Positions 53,054-62,820 of a stretch of DNA of 64,000 nt are shown one piece after another. The notes under the pieces were generated by a model. It had not been told where the DNA came from and did not search any database. It saw nothing but the letters and a program-made list of their open reading frames with translations. The stretch comes from Paraburkholderia hospita (GTDB taxonomy: Bacteria > Pseudomonadota > Gammaproteobacteria > Burkholderiales > Burkholderiaceae): positions 806,001 through 870,000 of the forward strand of contig NZ_CP026107.1 of the NCBI RefSeq assembly GCF_002902965.1, in the 5' to 3' direction. Numbering within the stretch: position 1 is the first letter of the stretch; every line of letters begins with the position of its first letter. The translations under genes and the position numbers were made by a program.

Positions 53054-54397
53054 ATGAAACCAACAGAATCAGTCGACATCAAGGCGTTCATCGACGCACG
53101 CAAGATGTCCGCGTACCAGTGGCTCGTGCTTGTGCTGTGCTTCTGGATCGTCACGATGGACGGGCTCGATACGGCCGTCATGGGATTCGTTGCGCCCGTC
53201 ATCATGCACGACTGGAGCGTGAGCCGCGCCGCCTTCGGACCCGTGATGAGCGCCGCGATGGTGGGCCTCGCGGTTGGCGCGCTGGTCGCCGGACCGATGG
53301 CGGATCGCGTCGGACGAAAGAAAATACTGATTGGCTCCGTGTTCTGCTTCGGGTTTTTCAGCCTGCTTTGCGCTTTCGCGGAGACACCCACTGCGCTCGT
53401 TATCCTGCGCTTTCTGACGGGACTCGGTCTCGGCGCCGCGATGCCGAACTCGACGACGCTGCTGTCCGAATACGTGCCGTCGCGCAGCCGTTCGCTGCTG
53501 CTGACGATCATGTTCACCGGCTTCAACTTCGGCTCGGGCGCGGGCGGCTTCGTCGCCGCGTGGCTGATTCCGCATTTCGGCTGGCGCGCGGTGTTCATGT
53601 TCGGCGGCATTCTGCCCGTTGTCAGCCTGCCGTTGCTGCTATGGCTGCTTCCCGAGTCCGCGCGTCTGATGCTTGTGCGCAAGGCTGTCACGGAGCGCAT
53701 TGCGCACACCTTGGGACGTGTATGCGGACACCGGTTTGCTGACGACGTTCGCTTTACCGCGCCGGAACCTGTCGTTGCAGAGAAAGCGCCCGTGCGCATG
53801 CTGTTCGCGGATGGCTACGCGATGAGCACGCTGATGCTGTGGGTCACGTACTTCATGGGCCTGCTGATCATCTATCTGCTGACGGGCTGGCTGCCGACGC
53901 TGATCAAGGACGCGGGCCTGCCTGTCGAACGCGCCGCAGCGATCACGGGCATGTTCCAGCTGGGCGGCACGATCGGCGCGGTGGCCGTCGGCTTTGCAAT
54001 GGATCGGATGGACCGCAATGCCGTCATCGGTTTTTCGTATCTGCTGGGCGGCGTGTTCATCTTCGCGCTCGGTATGGGCACGCTCCAATCCGGCACCTTG
54101 CCCGCTCTCGTTGCGTGTGCCGGTTTCTTCATGAGCGGCGCGCAAACGGGCCTCAACGCGCTCGCGCCGAGCTGCTACCCGACACGTGCCCGTGCGACGG
54201 GCGTCAGCTGGATGCTGGGTTTTGGCCGGCTTGGCGGGATTCTGGGTTCGCTGGTGGGCGGTGCGTTGCTCTCGCTGGGCTTCAGCTTTGCGACCGTGTT
54301 CTCGGTGCTCGCCGTGCCCGCCGTGATCGCCGCCATTGCGATCGTGATGAACCGCGTTGCGTTGCGCTTCATCACGAGTCCGGTCGCCGATGTCTGA
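53054..54397 (+). CDS. MFS transporter, aromatic acid:H+ symporter (AAHS) family
   Basis: A 447-residue twelve-helix carrier. The N-terminal helix VLCFWIVTMDGLDTAVMGFV and the loop GPMADRVGRKK match the PcaK/BenK group that imports 4-hydroxybenzoate, protocatechuate or related aromatic acids. A terminator-like hairpin lies directly upstream. A small membrane protein and a porin follow in the same direction. Confidence 0.9.
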   Translation: MKPTESVDIKAFIDARKMSAYQWLVLVLCFWIVTMDGLDTAVMGFVAPVIMHDWSVSRAAFGPVMSAAMVGLAVGALVAGPMADRVGRKKILIGSVFCFGFFSLLCAFAETPTALVILRFLTGLGLGAAMPNSTTLLSEYVPSRSRSLLLTIMFTGFNFGSGAGGFVAAWLIPHFGWRAVFMFGGILPVVSLPLLLWLLPESARLMLVRKAVTERIAHTLGRVCGHRFADDVRFTAPEPVVAEKAPVRMLFADGYAMSTLMLWVTYFMGLLIIYLLTGWLPTLIKDAGLPVERAAAITGMFQLGGTIGAVAVGFAMDRMDRNAVIGFSYLLGGVFIFALGMGTLQSGTLPALVACAGFFMSGAQTGLNALAPSCYPTRARATGVSWMLGFGRLGGILGSLVGGALLSLGFSFATVFSVLAVPAVIAAIAIVMNRVALRFITSPVADV

Positions 54398-54481
54398 AGT
54401 CAATACGTGAAGTTCGCCGATGGCGATGCGCCGTCGGCTTTCGCAGCACCCGACGTTTAAACAGGGATGAGGAGACACGAG

Positions 54482-55024
54482 ATGGCTGGCAACTTCAGCA
54501 TTAGCGGAAAAGAACTCGGCGGCAATGCAGCGCTGAATGCTTCGGGCTGGCCGAGCCTGGCCGCGATGATTCGCGCGGGACTGGCGGCCGGTTTGCTCGG
54601 CGCGGTGATCATCTGGATCTACGAGGCCGTGGTGTGGGTCGGCATCCAGCATCTGATGCCGCTCGCGGGCATTCCGCGTAACGCGACGGGGCTGGTGTTT
54701 GGCAAGGCGGTGCAGGAATCGATCGGCGTGTGGGCGTATCTCGTCGGCACGGGCATTCACTTTGTCTTTGCGCTTGCGTGGGGCGTGCTGTTCGCACTGA
54801 TCTGGCCGTACTTTCAACGCCGCGGATACGAAGCGACTTTTGTCGCGCTCTTTTACGCCGTGCTTGCGTGGATCGTGATGCACGTCGCGATCATTGTCGT
54901 CTCGGATAACCACCCCGACTATACGAATCCGAATGTCGTGATTGGCGGATTTATGTCTCACCTCTTTTTTACCGTGCCGCTGGCTTTGACGGTGAAGCGG
55001 AAATTGAGCCAATACAGAACATAA
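54482..55024 (+). CDS. Conserved membrane protein, four helices
   Basis: A 180-residue protein with four predicted membrane helices (AGLAAGLLGAVIIWIYEAVV, YLVGTGIHFVFALAWGVLFA, VALFYAVLAWIVMHVAIIVV, LFFTVPLALTVKRKL). ATG 54482 is chosen because AGGAG precedes it; ATG 54467 lacks a site. It lies between the MFS carrier and a porin in the same direction. Function unknown. Confidence 0.75.
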   Translation: MAGNFSISGKELGGNAALNASGWPSLAAMIRAGLAAGLLGAVIIWIYEAVVWVGIQHLMPLAGIPRNATGLVFGKAVQESIGVWAYLVGTGIHFVFALAWGVLFALIWPYFQRRGYEATFVALFYAVLAWIVMHVAIIVVSDNHPDYTNPNVVIGGFMSHLFFTVPLALTVKRKLSQYRT

Positions 55025-55085
55025 CGGCGAAGCGGTTTAAAGAATTCAAACAGCAGCAAAAACCAGGAAGATGGAGGTCACAAGA

Positions 55086-56306
55086 ATGAAGAGGAGTACC
55101 AGCAGCGTAAAGGCGGTTGTCATTGGGGCGGCAATCGTTGGCGGCGCGCCGGCTTTTGCGCAAAGCAGCGTGACACTGTACGGCATTGTCGATAACGGAC
55201 TGGCTTATCAAAGCAGTTCGACATCGCTTGGGTCGACGAGCGGCGGGCACTCGGTCGTCAAGATGACGCCGGGCGTGTGGGCGGGCAGCCGCTTCGGATT
55301 GAAAGGCGGGGAAGATCTCGGCGGCGGTACTAAAGCGATCTTTCAACTGGAGTCGGGCTTTAATTCGGCAACGGGCGCGCAGCAGTACACGAATGCGATG
55401 TTCGGGCGTCTTGCGTATGTCGGCGTGACGAATCCGACCTACGGTACGTTCACGGCGGGCCGGCAGTACGCTTCGTATTACCAGTTGCTGTCGCCGTATA
55501 GCCCGACGACATGGATCACGGGCTTCTACGGCGCGCATCCTGGCGATATCGACGGGCTCGACACGATCTATCGCGCGAACAATACGCTCGAGTACACGTC
55601 GCCGAAGCTGTACGGCTTGACGGTGAGCGGCTCGTATTCGCTCGGCGGCGTAGCGGGCAGCGTGAATCAGGGCTCGACGTGGACGACCGCGATCCAGTAC
55701 GCACTGGGCCCGATCGGTCTCGCGGTCGGCTTCTCGCGGATCAACAATTCGACCTCGGGTGGCGGTGCGTGGGGCGCGGATTCCACCACGACGAACGGCG
55801 GCTCGCAGATCGGCGTATCCGCGTTGACGAACGGCTACCAGACGGCGCGCGCGCAGCAGCGCTTTGCCGTCGGCGGCGGCTATACGTTCAACAGCGCGTG
55901 GGACGTGACGGCGACGTACTCGAACGTTCAGTACATTCCCGGCATCAATTCGAAGTTCACCGATACGGCGATCTTCAACACGGCTGGCGCCGTGCTGCAC
56001 TGGAAACCGGCTGTGACGTGGGACTTTGCCGCGGGCTACAGCTATACGCGTGCGACTCGCGCGAATGGCATTACGGATAGCGCGTCGTATCAGCAGTTCA
56101 ACCTGTCCCAGTACTATTCGCTGTCCAAGCGTACGGGCCTCTATGCGCTCGAAGCGTATCAACGCGCGAACGGCAAGACGCTCGGCACGAACGGCGCGGG
56201 GCAGATCATCGACGCGACCGCGAGTATCGGCGATGGCTTCAATTCGACGCCTTCGTCGACGGCCAGTCAGTTTGCGTTTGGCCTTGGTGTGATTCATCGC
56301 TTCTGA
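55086..56306 (+). CDS. Gram-negative general porin
   Basis: A 406-residue outer-membrane porin. A signal peptide (MKRSTSSVKAVVIGAAIVGG to PAFAQ) precedes the mature start SSVTLYGIVDNGLAY, which is typical of Burkholderia trimeric porins. The RFGLKGGEDLGGGTKAIFQL strands and terminal aromatic residue (VIHRF) support it. ATG 55086 follows ggagg. It is likely the outer-membrane channel for the neighbouring aromatic-acid carrier, though this is inferred. Confidence 0.9.
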   Translation: MKRSTSSVKAVVIGAAIVGGAPAFAQSSVTLYGIVDNGLAYQSSSTSLGSTSGGHSVVKMTPGVWAGSRFGLKGGEDLGGGTKAIFQLESGFNSATGAQQYTNAMFGRLAYVGVTNPTYGTFTAGRQYASYYQLLSPYSPTTWITGFYGAHPGDIDGLDTIYRANNTLEYTSPKLYGLTVSGSYSLGGVAGSVNQGSTWTTAIQYALGPIGLAVGFSRINNSTSGGGAWGADSTTTNGGSQIGVSALTNGYQTARAQQRFAVGGGYTFNSAWDVTATYSNVQYIPGINSKFTDTAIFNTAGAVLHWKPAVTWDFAAGYSYTRATRANGITDSASYQQFNLSQYYSLSKRTGLYALEAYQRANGKTLGTNGAGQIIDATASIGDGFNSTPSSTASQFAFGLGVIHRF

Positions 56307-56317
56307 TGTGAAGCGAA

Positions 56318-56346
56318 AAGCCGAGCCGGTGCACCCGGTTCGGCTT
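56318..56346 (+). terminator. Terminator after porin gene
   Basis: A 12-bp stem AAGCCGAGCCGG/CCGGTTCGGCTT (one G-T pair) around TGCAC, 12 nt after the porin stop. The T tract is short. Confidence 0.65.
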
Positions 56347-56389
56347 GTGGTAGCGTAACGGCATCTGTCCGTTACCGGTATCTCACGTC

Positions 56390-57172
56390 ATGTCCGCATC
56401 CTTCAGCAAGGTCCCCCGCGTTCTCCTCACCAACGACGACGGCATCGACGCCCCCGGCCTCGCCGTACTCGAAGCCGTAGCCAACGAGCTAGCCGACGAA
56501 GTATGGATCGTCGCGCCCGAGCATGATCAGAGCGGCACGTCGCACTCGATCAGCCTGCATTCGCCGCTGCGCGTGAGCCGCCAGGGCGAGCGCCGCTTCG
56601 GCGTGGTGGGCACGCCTGGCGATTGCGTTGTGATGGCCGTGCGTCATCTGATGCGCGACACGCCACCGACGCTCGTGCTGTCCGGCATCAATCGCGGCGG
56701 CAATCTCGGCGTCGAGACGATGTTCTCCGGCACCGTCGGCGCGGCGATGACGGGGCTGCTGCTCGGGCTGCCGTCGATTGCATTGAGCCAGACCTTCCGG
56801 GACCGTGAGAACGTGCGCTGGGATACGGCGCGTGCGCTCGCGCCGGGCGCGATCCGCCAGTTGCTGGCCATCGAGCACGACTCGCCCGTTTGCCTGAATG
56901 TCAATTTCCCTGATGTCGATGCGTCGGGGGCGGGTCCGTTGACGCCGACGAAGCAGGGCGTGGGTCTCGTGGAAGGTATCGACGTGCTGCCGCAGGTCGA
57001 CCCGCGTGGCCTCGAGTATCACTGGCTGCGATTCCAGCGTGGCCCGCGCGAGAACGCGCCCGATAGTGAAACCGCTGTGGTCGCGTCGGGGCGCGTCTCG
57101 GTGACGCCGCTTTACTTCGATCGTACGGACGAGAACACCTTCGCGAAGTTGTCGGCGTCGTTGAGGGTGTGA
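56390..57172 (+). CDS. surE: SurE-family 5'/3'-nucleotidase
   Basis: A 260-residue SurE. The metal/phosphate site is visible in RVLLTNDDGIDAPGL (N15, D16, D17), followed by PEHDQSGTSHSISL, VGTPGDCVVMAV and LSGINRGGNLG. It hydrolyses nucleoside 5'- and 3'-monophosphates in the cytoplasm. This copy is isolated, without the usual pcm or rpoS neighbours, so it may be a second SurE. Repeat R4 begins about 30 nt after its stop. Confidence 0.88.
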   Translation: MSASFSKVPRVLLTNDDGIDAPGLAVLEAVANELADEVWIVAPEHDQSGTSHSISLHSPLRVSRQGERRFGVVGTPGDCVVMAVRHLMRDTPPTLVLSGINRGGNLGVETMFSGTVGAAMTGLLLGLPSIALSQTFRDRENVRWDTARALAPGAIRQLLAIEHDSPVCLNVNFPDVDASGAGPLTPTKQGVGLVEGIDVLPQVDPRGLEYHWLRFQRGPRENAPDSETAVVASGRVSVTPLYFDRTDENTFAKLSASLRV

Positions 57173-57205
57173 AGGCTGTGGCTGGCCGGGAGCGTTGCTC
57201 GGGTC

Positions 57206-57690
57206 TGGTTTGGCTTTGCGCTGGCATCCGCGTTTTGTTAGCGTGCTTCAAGCGTCGCCCCTGTGCGGGGCGGCACCCACTTTTCTTTGCCGCCGCAAAG
57301 AAAAGTAGGCAAAAGAAAGCGGCTCACACCGCCAGTGCTAGTCGTTTCCTGAGGGCCCCCAACGGCCCCGTACTTCATACGCTAATGCACCTGTTCGCGT
57401 TCGTTGCCAACGCTTCGAACCGATGCCTCACCCGCTTCACATACCCGCGTCGCAGCACACCGCGCCAGACAGTCCTCCGCCGCCCAGGTGGCAAACTGTG
57501 TGTAGGTTTTCGCGCCATACACGCATCACTCCGGACCGGGAAGCAACGTTGGTGTTTCTCGCAAGAGCACTAACCTGTGCGGTGCGACAACCTACACACA
57601 GTTTGCCACCTGGGCGGCACAAACCATTCGCTGCCGCTGGCCGTTGTACGGGTATCTGAAGCGGCGAGGCATTGACAGCGTTGCGCCGCG
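57206..57690. repeat. Palindromic intergenic element R4
   Basis: A shorter copy of the R element family. The left hairpin is 57276-57290 with 57295-57309 (one mismatch). The central inverted repeat is 57480-57506 with 57591-57617 around an 84-nt core. The right arm stops soon after and lacks the second hairpin. Flanks have the R1 orientation but the core is the reverse complement of the R1 core. It lies between the convergent surE and phosphatase genes. Confidence 0.88.
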
Positions 57691-57719
57691 CAACGTCCGC
57701 ACGGCGCAACGCGTGACGA

Positions 57720-59432
57720 TCAACCCCGCCGGTGTTTCGACAGCGTGATCGTCTCGAACAGCTCGTAGTTCGCCGTGGGCGTCTGATCGGCGCCCGGCGC
57801 GTGGTAGTAGTTCATCGTGATCGTCGTCTTGCCGCCGTGCGAACCCGGATCATAGTCGAACACGGCGATGCCGTAGCCCGTGCCCGTATCGCGCTGCGCC
57901 GACCAGATCGCATCTTCGAGTGCATCGGCGTTGGCGCGCGTGAACGTGCCTGCCGTTGCGCCGGGGATTGGCCGGTTGGGTTTCGTGAACACCTTCGCTT
58001 GCGGATTGCCGTTGCCCGTGTCGACACCATACACGTCGAGCGGCGCGCTCGTGCCCCCGCCGCCGAGAATCAGATGGATCGTGCCGTGGCTGGTGTCGAA
58101 CGCGTTGCCGTTGCTTGCATGCGAATGAACAACCGGCTTCGGTTGCAGCGTGTCGACTTTCTCGCCCGTGGTTGCATCGATGCCCGCGTGATGGTTGCAG
58201 CCTCGCACGGGATAGCTGCGCTCGTAGTCGTGATCGTGGCCGCATAGCACGAGGTCCACGCCATAGCGGTCGAAAAGCGGCAGCCATGCTTCGCGGATGC
58301 CCTTATCGGAACCGTTGCCTGTCTTCGACGAACTGAGCGCGTCTTGATGCATCTGCACGATGATCCAGTCGGTATCGTCATCGTCGGCGGCATGGCGCAG
58401 CGTTTTTTCCAGCCATTGCGTTTGCTCGCCATTGCTGTAGCCGCGCACGTAGAACGACGTGCCTGGCGCAATCGCGTGGTTCCCCGTGCTCGCGGCGGGC
58501 ACGAGCGGCGCCGGGCCCGCGACGAAGGCGGCTGCGTCCTGATACACGACGTCGTCGGCGTCGAGCGAAATGAACAGTACCGAACTCACGCGGAAGCTAT
58601 ACCAGCGGCCCGGAAAGCGCGTGCCGTTGTGCGGCAGCGTATAGCGCGTGAGATACGAATCGAAGCCTTGCGCGCCGTTGTTGAATTCGATTTCGTGATT
58701 GCCGGGACACGGCATCCACGGACGATTCGCCGACGAAGACTGATTGTTGTTGCCGAAGTCGCGCCACACAGCCGGCTGCTGCGTCGGGTTCAGGTTCGCG
58801 TAGCACAGGTCGCCGTTGAGCAGGTGAAAGAGCGGCTGGAAACGCTCGACGGCCTGCACCGCGAAGCGGCTTTGCGGCGACGACAGCACCCAGCCGGTGT
58901 TGGGCGTCGCGAGATCGCCATAGCTCGTGAAGCGGAACGGCGCGCGGCCGTGCGGCGCGGTCTTGAACGACGCGGAGAAGGGCGTGCCCACGTTGCTGTC
59001 GTTATCGGCTGTGACTTCGTATTGATACGTCGTTCCCGCATTCAGGCCGTGCAGACGCGCGTGATAGGTGAACACGACTTCGCCATTCAGGCCGTCCGTG
59101 TAGGTGCGTTGGACGGCGTGAACGGTTTCCTTCCTGTCGCCGGCTGCGCCGAAGCGCACGTGCGGATTCGCAGCGGCCGCCATCGATGCCCACGACACCA
59201 CGACTTCATTCGTGGGATCTTCGCCCCATGTGAGATGGACCTGCTCGGGCGTGCCATCGGGTGTCGACGGATCGGCTTTGGCGGAGCCTGCAAACGTGCT
59301 CGCGGCGGTCGCGAATCCCGACGCGCCCGCGAGCTTCAGAAAGCCACGGCGCGAAAAGATGGTGGCCTGCGTGGCGGACTGTGTGTTGTCCGGTTCGTCC
59401 GGCGTTGTATCAGGGGAGTTCTTTTTCGACAT
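57720..59432 (-). CDS. Purple acid phosphatase-like metallophosphoesterase, Tat-exported
   Basis: A 570-residue exported enzyme. A twin-arginine leader (SRRGFLKLAGASG) is followed by an N-terminal fibronectin-like domain (PEQVHLTWGEDPTNEVVVSW) and the metallophosphatase domain with YGDLATP, LLNGDLCYANL, CPGNHEIE and CGHDHDYERSYPV, the dinuclear-metal motifs of purple acid phosphatases. It likely releases phosphate from organic esters in the periplasm. ATG 59432 fits the signal; a longer frame is not supported. Confidence 0.87.
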   Translation of the reverse strand: MSKKNSPDTTPDEPDNTQSATQATIFSRRGFLKLAGASGFATAASTFAGSAKADPSTPDGTPEQVHLTWGEDPTNEVVVSWASMAAAANPHVRFGAAGDRKETVHAVQRTYTDGLNGEVVFTYHARLHGLNAGTTYQYEVTADNDSNVGTPFSASFKTAPHGRAPFRFTSYGDLATPNTGWVLSSPQSRFAVQAVERFQPLFHLLNGDLCYANLNPTQQPAVWRDFGNNNQSSSANRPWMPCPGNHEIEFNNGAQGFDSYLTRYTLPHNGTRFPGRWYSFRVSSVLFISLDADDVVYQDAAAFVAGPAPLVPAASTGNHAIAPGTSFYVRGYSNGEQTQWLEKTLRHAADDDDTDWIIVQMHQDALSSSKTGNGSDKGIREAWLPLFDRYGVDLVLCGHDHDYERSYPVRGCNHHAGIDATTGEKVDTLQPKPVVHSHASNGNAFDTSHGTIHLILGGGGTSAPLDVYGVDTGNGNPQAKVFTKPNRPIPGATAGTFTRANADALEDAIWSAQRDTGTGYGIAVFDYDPGSHGGKTTITMNYYHAPGADQTPTANYELFETITLSKHRRG

Positions 59433-59846
59433 GTCTTTTGTTCTCGCTTTGGAAGGCAAGCGACGCGCGAATACGCAGCGGCGCGGGCGCGTCGGCGCTG
59501 GAAAGGAACGGGAAGGAAGCGTCATTCCGGGCAACACGATATTCCCAAACCTGTTACCTCGCTGTGACAGCGCGATCGCGACGCACGCACGTTCGCGGCT
59601 GGCGCGGGTGTTGTAATGGGCGCACACATGGCAAGGCAATTGAACGCTGACGTTACACTTTCTCCCCGCACACGGTGAATCGCGTCGGGGAATTCACGTT
59701 TGCTTACACACGCACACATCTTCCCAGTGCGATTTGCATAGAGTGTCTCCCGAGATCCGAAGCTGGGAGAGCACGATGAAAGCAACTATCACCCTGACGA
59801 TGCCCGGGCGCTTGCGTCGAAGCGCACTTGCTGGACGCTGCTGATC
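59433..59846. other. Intergenic region without a supported gene
   Basis: No credible coding frame was found between the divergent phosphatase and the 100-residue protein. The 3' part contains a 6-bp inverted repeat TCTCCC/GGGAGA (59746-59770) before a 22-codon frame from ATG 59776 that has a ribosome site but no sign of function. Confidence 0.4.
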
Positions 59847-60149
59847 ATGGCGGGCGCATATGAACATCCATCTGACGACGACGTGATCGTGAGCGTCGAC
59901 GAGCAGCCGTCGTTGAAGGGCACGTGCGTGACGGTGCAGACGAACGGCAAATCGATGTCGGCCGAATACAGCGAGCTTACGGGACAACTGTGCCTGAGAC
60001 AGGACGGTGTGATGGTGCAGGAATGGTTCCCGCCGCATTCGTGGTTCGCGATTGCATCGGTGGCGGGCGCGAGCAGTTGGGGCACGCAGCCGAGTGCTGA
60101 AGACCTGCATGCGCTGATTCGCAATGAGTTGATGGCGAGGCGGGGGTAA
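59847..60149 (+). CDS. Hypothetical protein, 100 residues
   Basis: A small soluble protein (GAYEHPSDDDVIVSVDEQPS; MVQEWFPPHSWFAIASVAGA) without a recognised domain. No ribosome site is seen before ATG 59847, and the in-frame codons upstream stay open for about 30 codons without an ATG, so the start is uncertain. Confidence 0.55.
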   Translation: MAGAYEHPSDDDVIVSVDEQPSLKGTCVTVQTNGKSMSAEYSELTGQLCLRQDGVMVQEWFPPHSWFAIASVAGASSWGTQPSAEDLHALIRNELMARRG

Positions 60150-60257
60150 GGCGCCTGCATCGCGTCGATCACGACGCCAACCCGACGCAATAGTATGATG
60201 CCCCGCATATCCGTTGATTCAGCGATGAACTCAGCCTGATGCGAGGAGGGCAGCACC

Positions 60258-61427
60258 GTGACAGTCTCACGTTTGCGCAACATCCCGGGCATCGGCGTCG
60301 ACAGAATGGGCGACGCTGCCGACGCACCGAAGAATCGCAACATCCTGCGGCTGGAGAACCTCGACACCGACCTGAGGCCGCCCGCCGAAGCAATCCGCCG
60401 CACGCACGAAGCCGTCGACGATGACGACGCGAACAGCTATCTGCCGTTCACCGGGCAGACAGCATTGCGTCAGGCTGTCGTCGCGCGGATGAAGCAGTCG
60501 ACAGGTATCGACTACGACGCCGGCAGCGAGTGCATCATTTCCGCGGGCGGGCTCGCGGGCATTCTCAACGTGCTGTTGTCGATCCTCGAACCGGGCGACG
60601 AAGTCGTGCTGACCGACCCGACGTACGCGGGCCTCATCAATCGCGTGCTGCTCGCAGGTGGCGTGCCGAAGTTCGCGCGGCTCCTGCCTTCCACCGATGC
60701 CTCCGCCGATGGCTGGCGGCTCGATCTCGAATCATTGGCGAGCGCAGTGGGGCCGCGCACGCGGGCATTCCTCATCATGTCTCCGTCGATGCCGAGCGGC
60801 TTCGTCGCCAACGAAACCGAATGGCACGCAATCGCCGAACATTGCCGCCGTACTGATGCGTGGCTCGTCTACGACGCCGCGATGGAGCGCATCCTGTTCG
60901 ACGGGCACAACGTGATTCATCCCGCGTCGTTGCCGGAGATGCGCGAGCGCACCTTCACGGTTGGCTCCGTATCCAAGGAGTACCGGATGATCGGCTGGCG
61001 CGTGGGCTGGATCGTCGGTCCCGAACGCGTCATGAACGACGTGCGGCTGACGAGTCTGTCGAACGTCGTTTGCCAGGTCGGTATCGGCATGCCGGGTGCG
61101 ACGGCGGCGCTGACGTGCGCAGACGATGGCGTCGCGCAAGCGGTCGCCGTATGGCAGGCGCGGCGCGATTTTCTGTTGAACGCGTTGCGCGATCTGCCTG
61201 TGGTGCGCCCCGATGGCGGATGGTCGCTGCTCATCGACACGACGCAGTTCGGCATCGCGCCGCCCGATGCGTCACGCCTGCTGCTCGAAAAAGGCGAAGT
61301 CGCCGCGACGCCGATGAACGGCTGGGGCCCGCAAGCGCAACGCTATCTGCGCTTCGTGTTCGCGAACGAATCCGTCGAACGTCTCACGGATATCCGCGAG
61401 CGTGTGCGAGCGGCGTGGAGCATCTGA
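60258..61427 (+). CDS. PLP-dependent aminotransferase, class I/II
   Basis: A 389-residue fold-type I aminotransferase. The PLP lysine lies in VGSVSKEYRMIGWRVG and the aspartate region is YDAAMERILFD. Members of this group act on aromatic, branched or other amino acids, so the substrate is unknown. The GTG start at 60258 has a gaggaggg site. It stands alone, convergent with the hydrolase gene at 61446. Confidence 0.85.
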   Translation: MTVSRLRNIPGIGVDRMGDAADAPKNRNILRLENLDTDLRPPAEAIRRTHEAVDDDDANSYLPFTGQTALRQAVVARMKQSTGIDYDAGSECIISAGGLAGILNVLLSILEPGDEVVLTDPTYAGLINRVLLAGGVPKFARLLPSTDASADGWRLDLESLASAVGPRTRAFLIMSPSMPSGFVANETEWHAIAEHCRRTDAWLVYDAAMERILFDGHNVIHPASLPEMRERTFTVGSVSKEYRMIGWRVGWIVGPERVMNDVRLTSLSNVVCQVGIGMPGATAALTCADDGVAQAVAVWQARRDFLLNALRDLPVVRPDGGWSLLIDTTQFGIAPPDASRLLLEKGEVAATPMNGWGPQAQRYLRFVFANESVERLTDIRERVRAAWSI

Positions 61428-61445
61428 CGCATCCAGAGTGCGCTG

Positions 61446-62267
61446 TCAATCCGCGTGCAGCCAGTTCAGCACCTGACGCCATTGCATATCGTGCATCGCG
61501 CCAAACCAGTTGTCGTGACTCGCGTCGGGCAACACCATCAACTGCGCGCCGGGATGCGCGCTCGCCAGCCGTTGCGCGTGAACGATCGGAATCAGCGAGT
61601 CTTGCTGCGCAGCGATCACGACAACCGGTCCGTTATAGCGTTCTAGTGCGGCCACAGAATCGAATGGATCGTGCAGCATCCAGCGCACGGGAAATAGCCA
61701 GTACTTTTCCCCTGCGACACTCGCGAGCGTGTCCCATGGCGTAATGAGCACGACACCCGCAACCGCGGCTTCATTGCCTTTGACGGCTTGCGCCGCCATA
61801 CCCGCGCCGAGCGACTCGCCCACCAGATAAACGGGTCCGCTCCATTGCGCGCGCGCTGCGACGAGCGCGTCTCGCGATGCCGCCAACGCCGCTAACATCG
61901 TGCGCTTGCCTTGACGGTTGCCTTGCCCCGGATATTCGACCATCACGACGCGAAAGCCATCGCGTACGAAGACTTCGGCAACGGGCAGCTTGTTCTCCGC
62001 TGTTTCCGCGTTGCCGTGAAAGAGGACGAACGTGCCGCGCGGCGCTGCGGCGGCAGGCGTTGCGACATAGCCCGCGTAGAGTCCGTCGACATGCCACGGC
62101 TCGACGTCGTAGGCGCCGTGATGCCCTGTCGGCGTGCCGGGGATGTCGAGCGGCGCAGGCAGCAGCATGCGGTCCTGCATCAGGTAGAGCGCGATCAGCG
62201 CGACCACGTACGCGACGAGCGCGAGGCGGACGCAGAACTTGATCATCGACATGTCCGTGTCCGTCAC
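61446..62267 (-). CDS. Membrane-anchored alpha/beta hydrolase (BEM46-like)
   Basis: A 273-residue hydrolase with an N-terminal membrane helix (FCVRLALVAYVVALIALYL) followed by a serine-hydrolase domain with FVLFHGNAETAEN, the nucleophile elbow VGESLGAGMA and a late aspartate/histidine pair (QQDSLIP, DASHDNWFG). It is of the BEM46/S33 type; substrate unknown. The start is uncertain: GTG 62267 or an ATG 5-7 codons in. Confidence 0.85.
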   Translation of the reverse strand: MTDTDMSMIKFCVRLALVAYVVALIALYLMQDRMLLPAPLDIPGTPTGHHGAYDVEPWHVDGLYAGYVATPAAAAPRGTFVLFHGNAETAENKLPVAEVFVRDGFRVVMVEYPGQGNRQGKRTMLAALAASRDALVAARAQWSGPVYLVGESLGAGMAAQAVKGNEAAVAGVVLITPWDTLASVAGEKYWLFPVRWMLHDPFDSVAALERYNGPVVVIAAQQDSLIPIVHAQRLASAHPGAQLMVLPDASHDNWFGAMHDMQWRQVLNWLHAD

Positions 62268-62375
62268 AGGTTGTCATTCTTCTGGATCAACAACACGACG
62301 AGCCGTCGAAACCGATGCCGGCTTCGAACAGCTCGTCGTGGACTGGTCTATGCCCGCCGCAGCGGGCGAGGGCGG

Positions 62376-62591
62376 TTACGCGTGCGCGTGACGGTCCTCG
62401 GTGAGGGCCTTCAGGCGGGCGTCGCCTGCGTCTTTCGCGGCCGCTCGGGTTGAGTACTTTTCGTCGGAAACGAGCGTGCGTTTCACTTCGCGTGCACCGA
62501 AATCGATCAGTGCAATCACCCACACGAAATCGCCCGCCTGTTCGGCCGTTTGCACGAAGGCGCGCACGTCGCCCTTGTCGTCTGCTTTCAT
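62376..62591 (-). CDS. Hypothetical protein, 71 residues
   Basis: ATG 62591 has a strong aggaggt site seven nt upstream, so the longer frame is not used. The product (MKADDKGDVRAFVQTAEQAG onward) is small, charged and soluble, ending in a His/Ala tail. No family recognised. Confidence 0.65.
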   Translation of the reverse strand: MKADDKGDVRAFVQTAEQAGDFVWVIALIDFGAREVKRTLVSDEKYSTRAAAKDAGDARLKALTEDRHAHA

Positions 62592-62820
62592 CGTGACCTC
62601 CTGATATGTTCGCGCAATAGATGGCGCACATCCAGCATGACCGATGCCCGGCACGGTGTCTGAGGGCGTTCGGCCGCGATGCGCCTGAAACGATTCTAGG
62701 CCATGAAATCGCGTCGCACGACCTGCGCGTCGTCCACGCGCTTTATGGCGCGCCTCGCCCGGTAGTCTGGCTGATGTATGCTGCTGGTTTTTCGGGCAGA
62801 TCGACAGCAAGAGGGGACAT

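Noticed and set aside
59776..59844. 22-codon frame with a ribosome site upstream of the 100-residue protein
   Set aside because: It is not in the same frame as the downstream gene and shows no leader-peptide features, so it was not listed as a gene.
59789..60403. 204-codon minus-strand frame over the 100-residue gene
   Set aside because: No family features, and it overlaps both the small gene and the aminotransferase start on the other strand.
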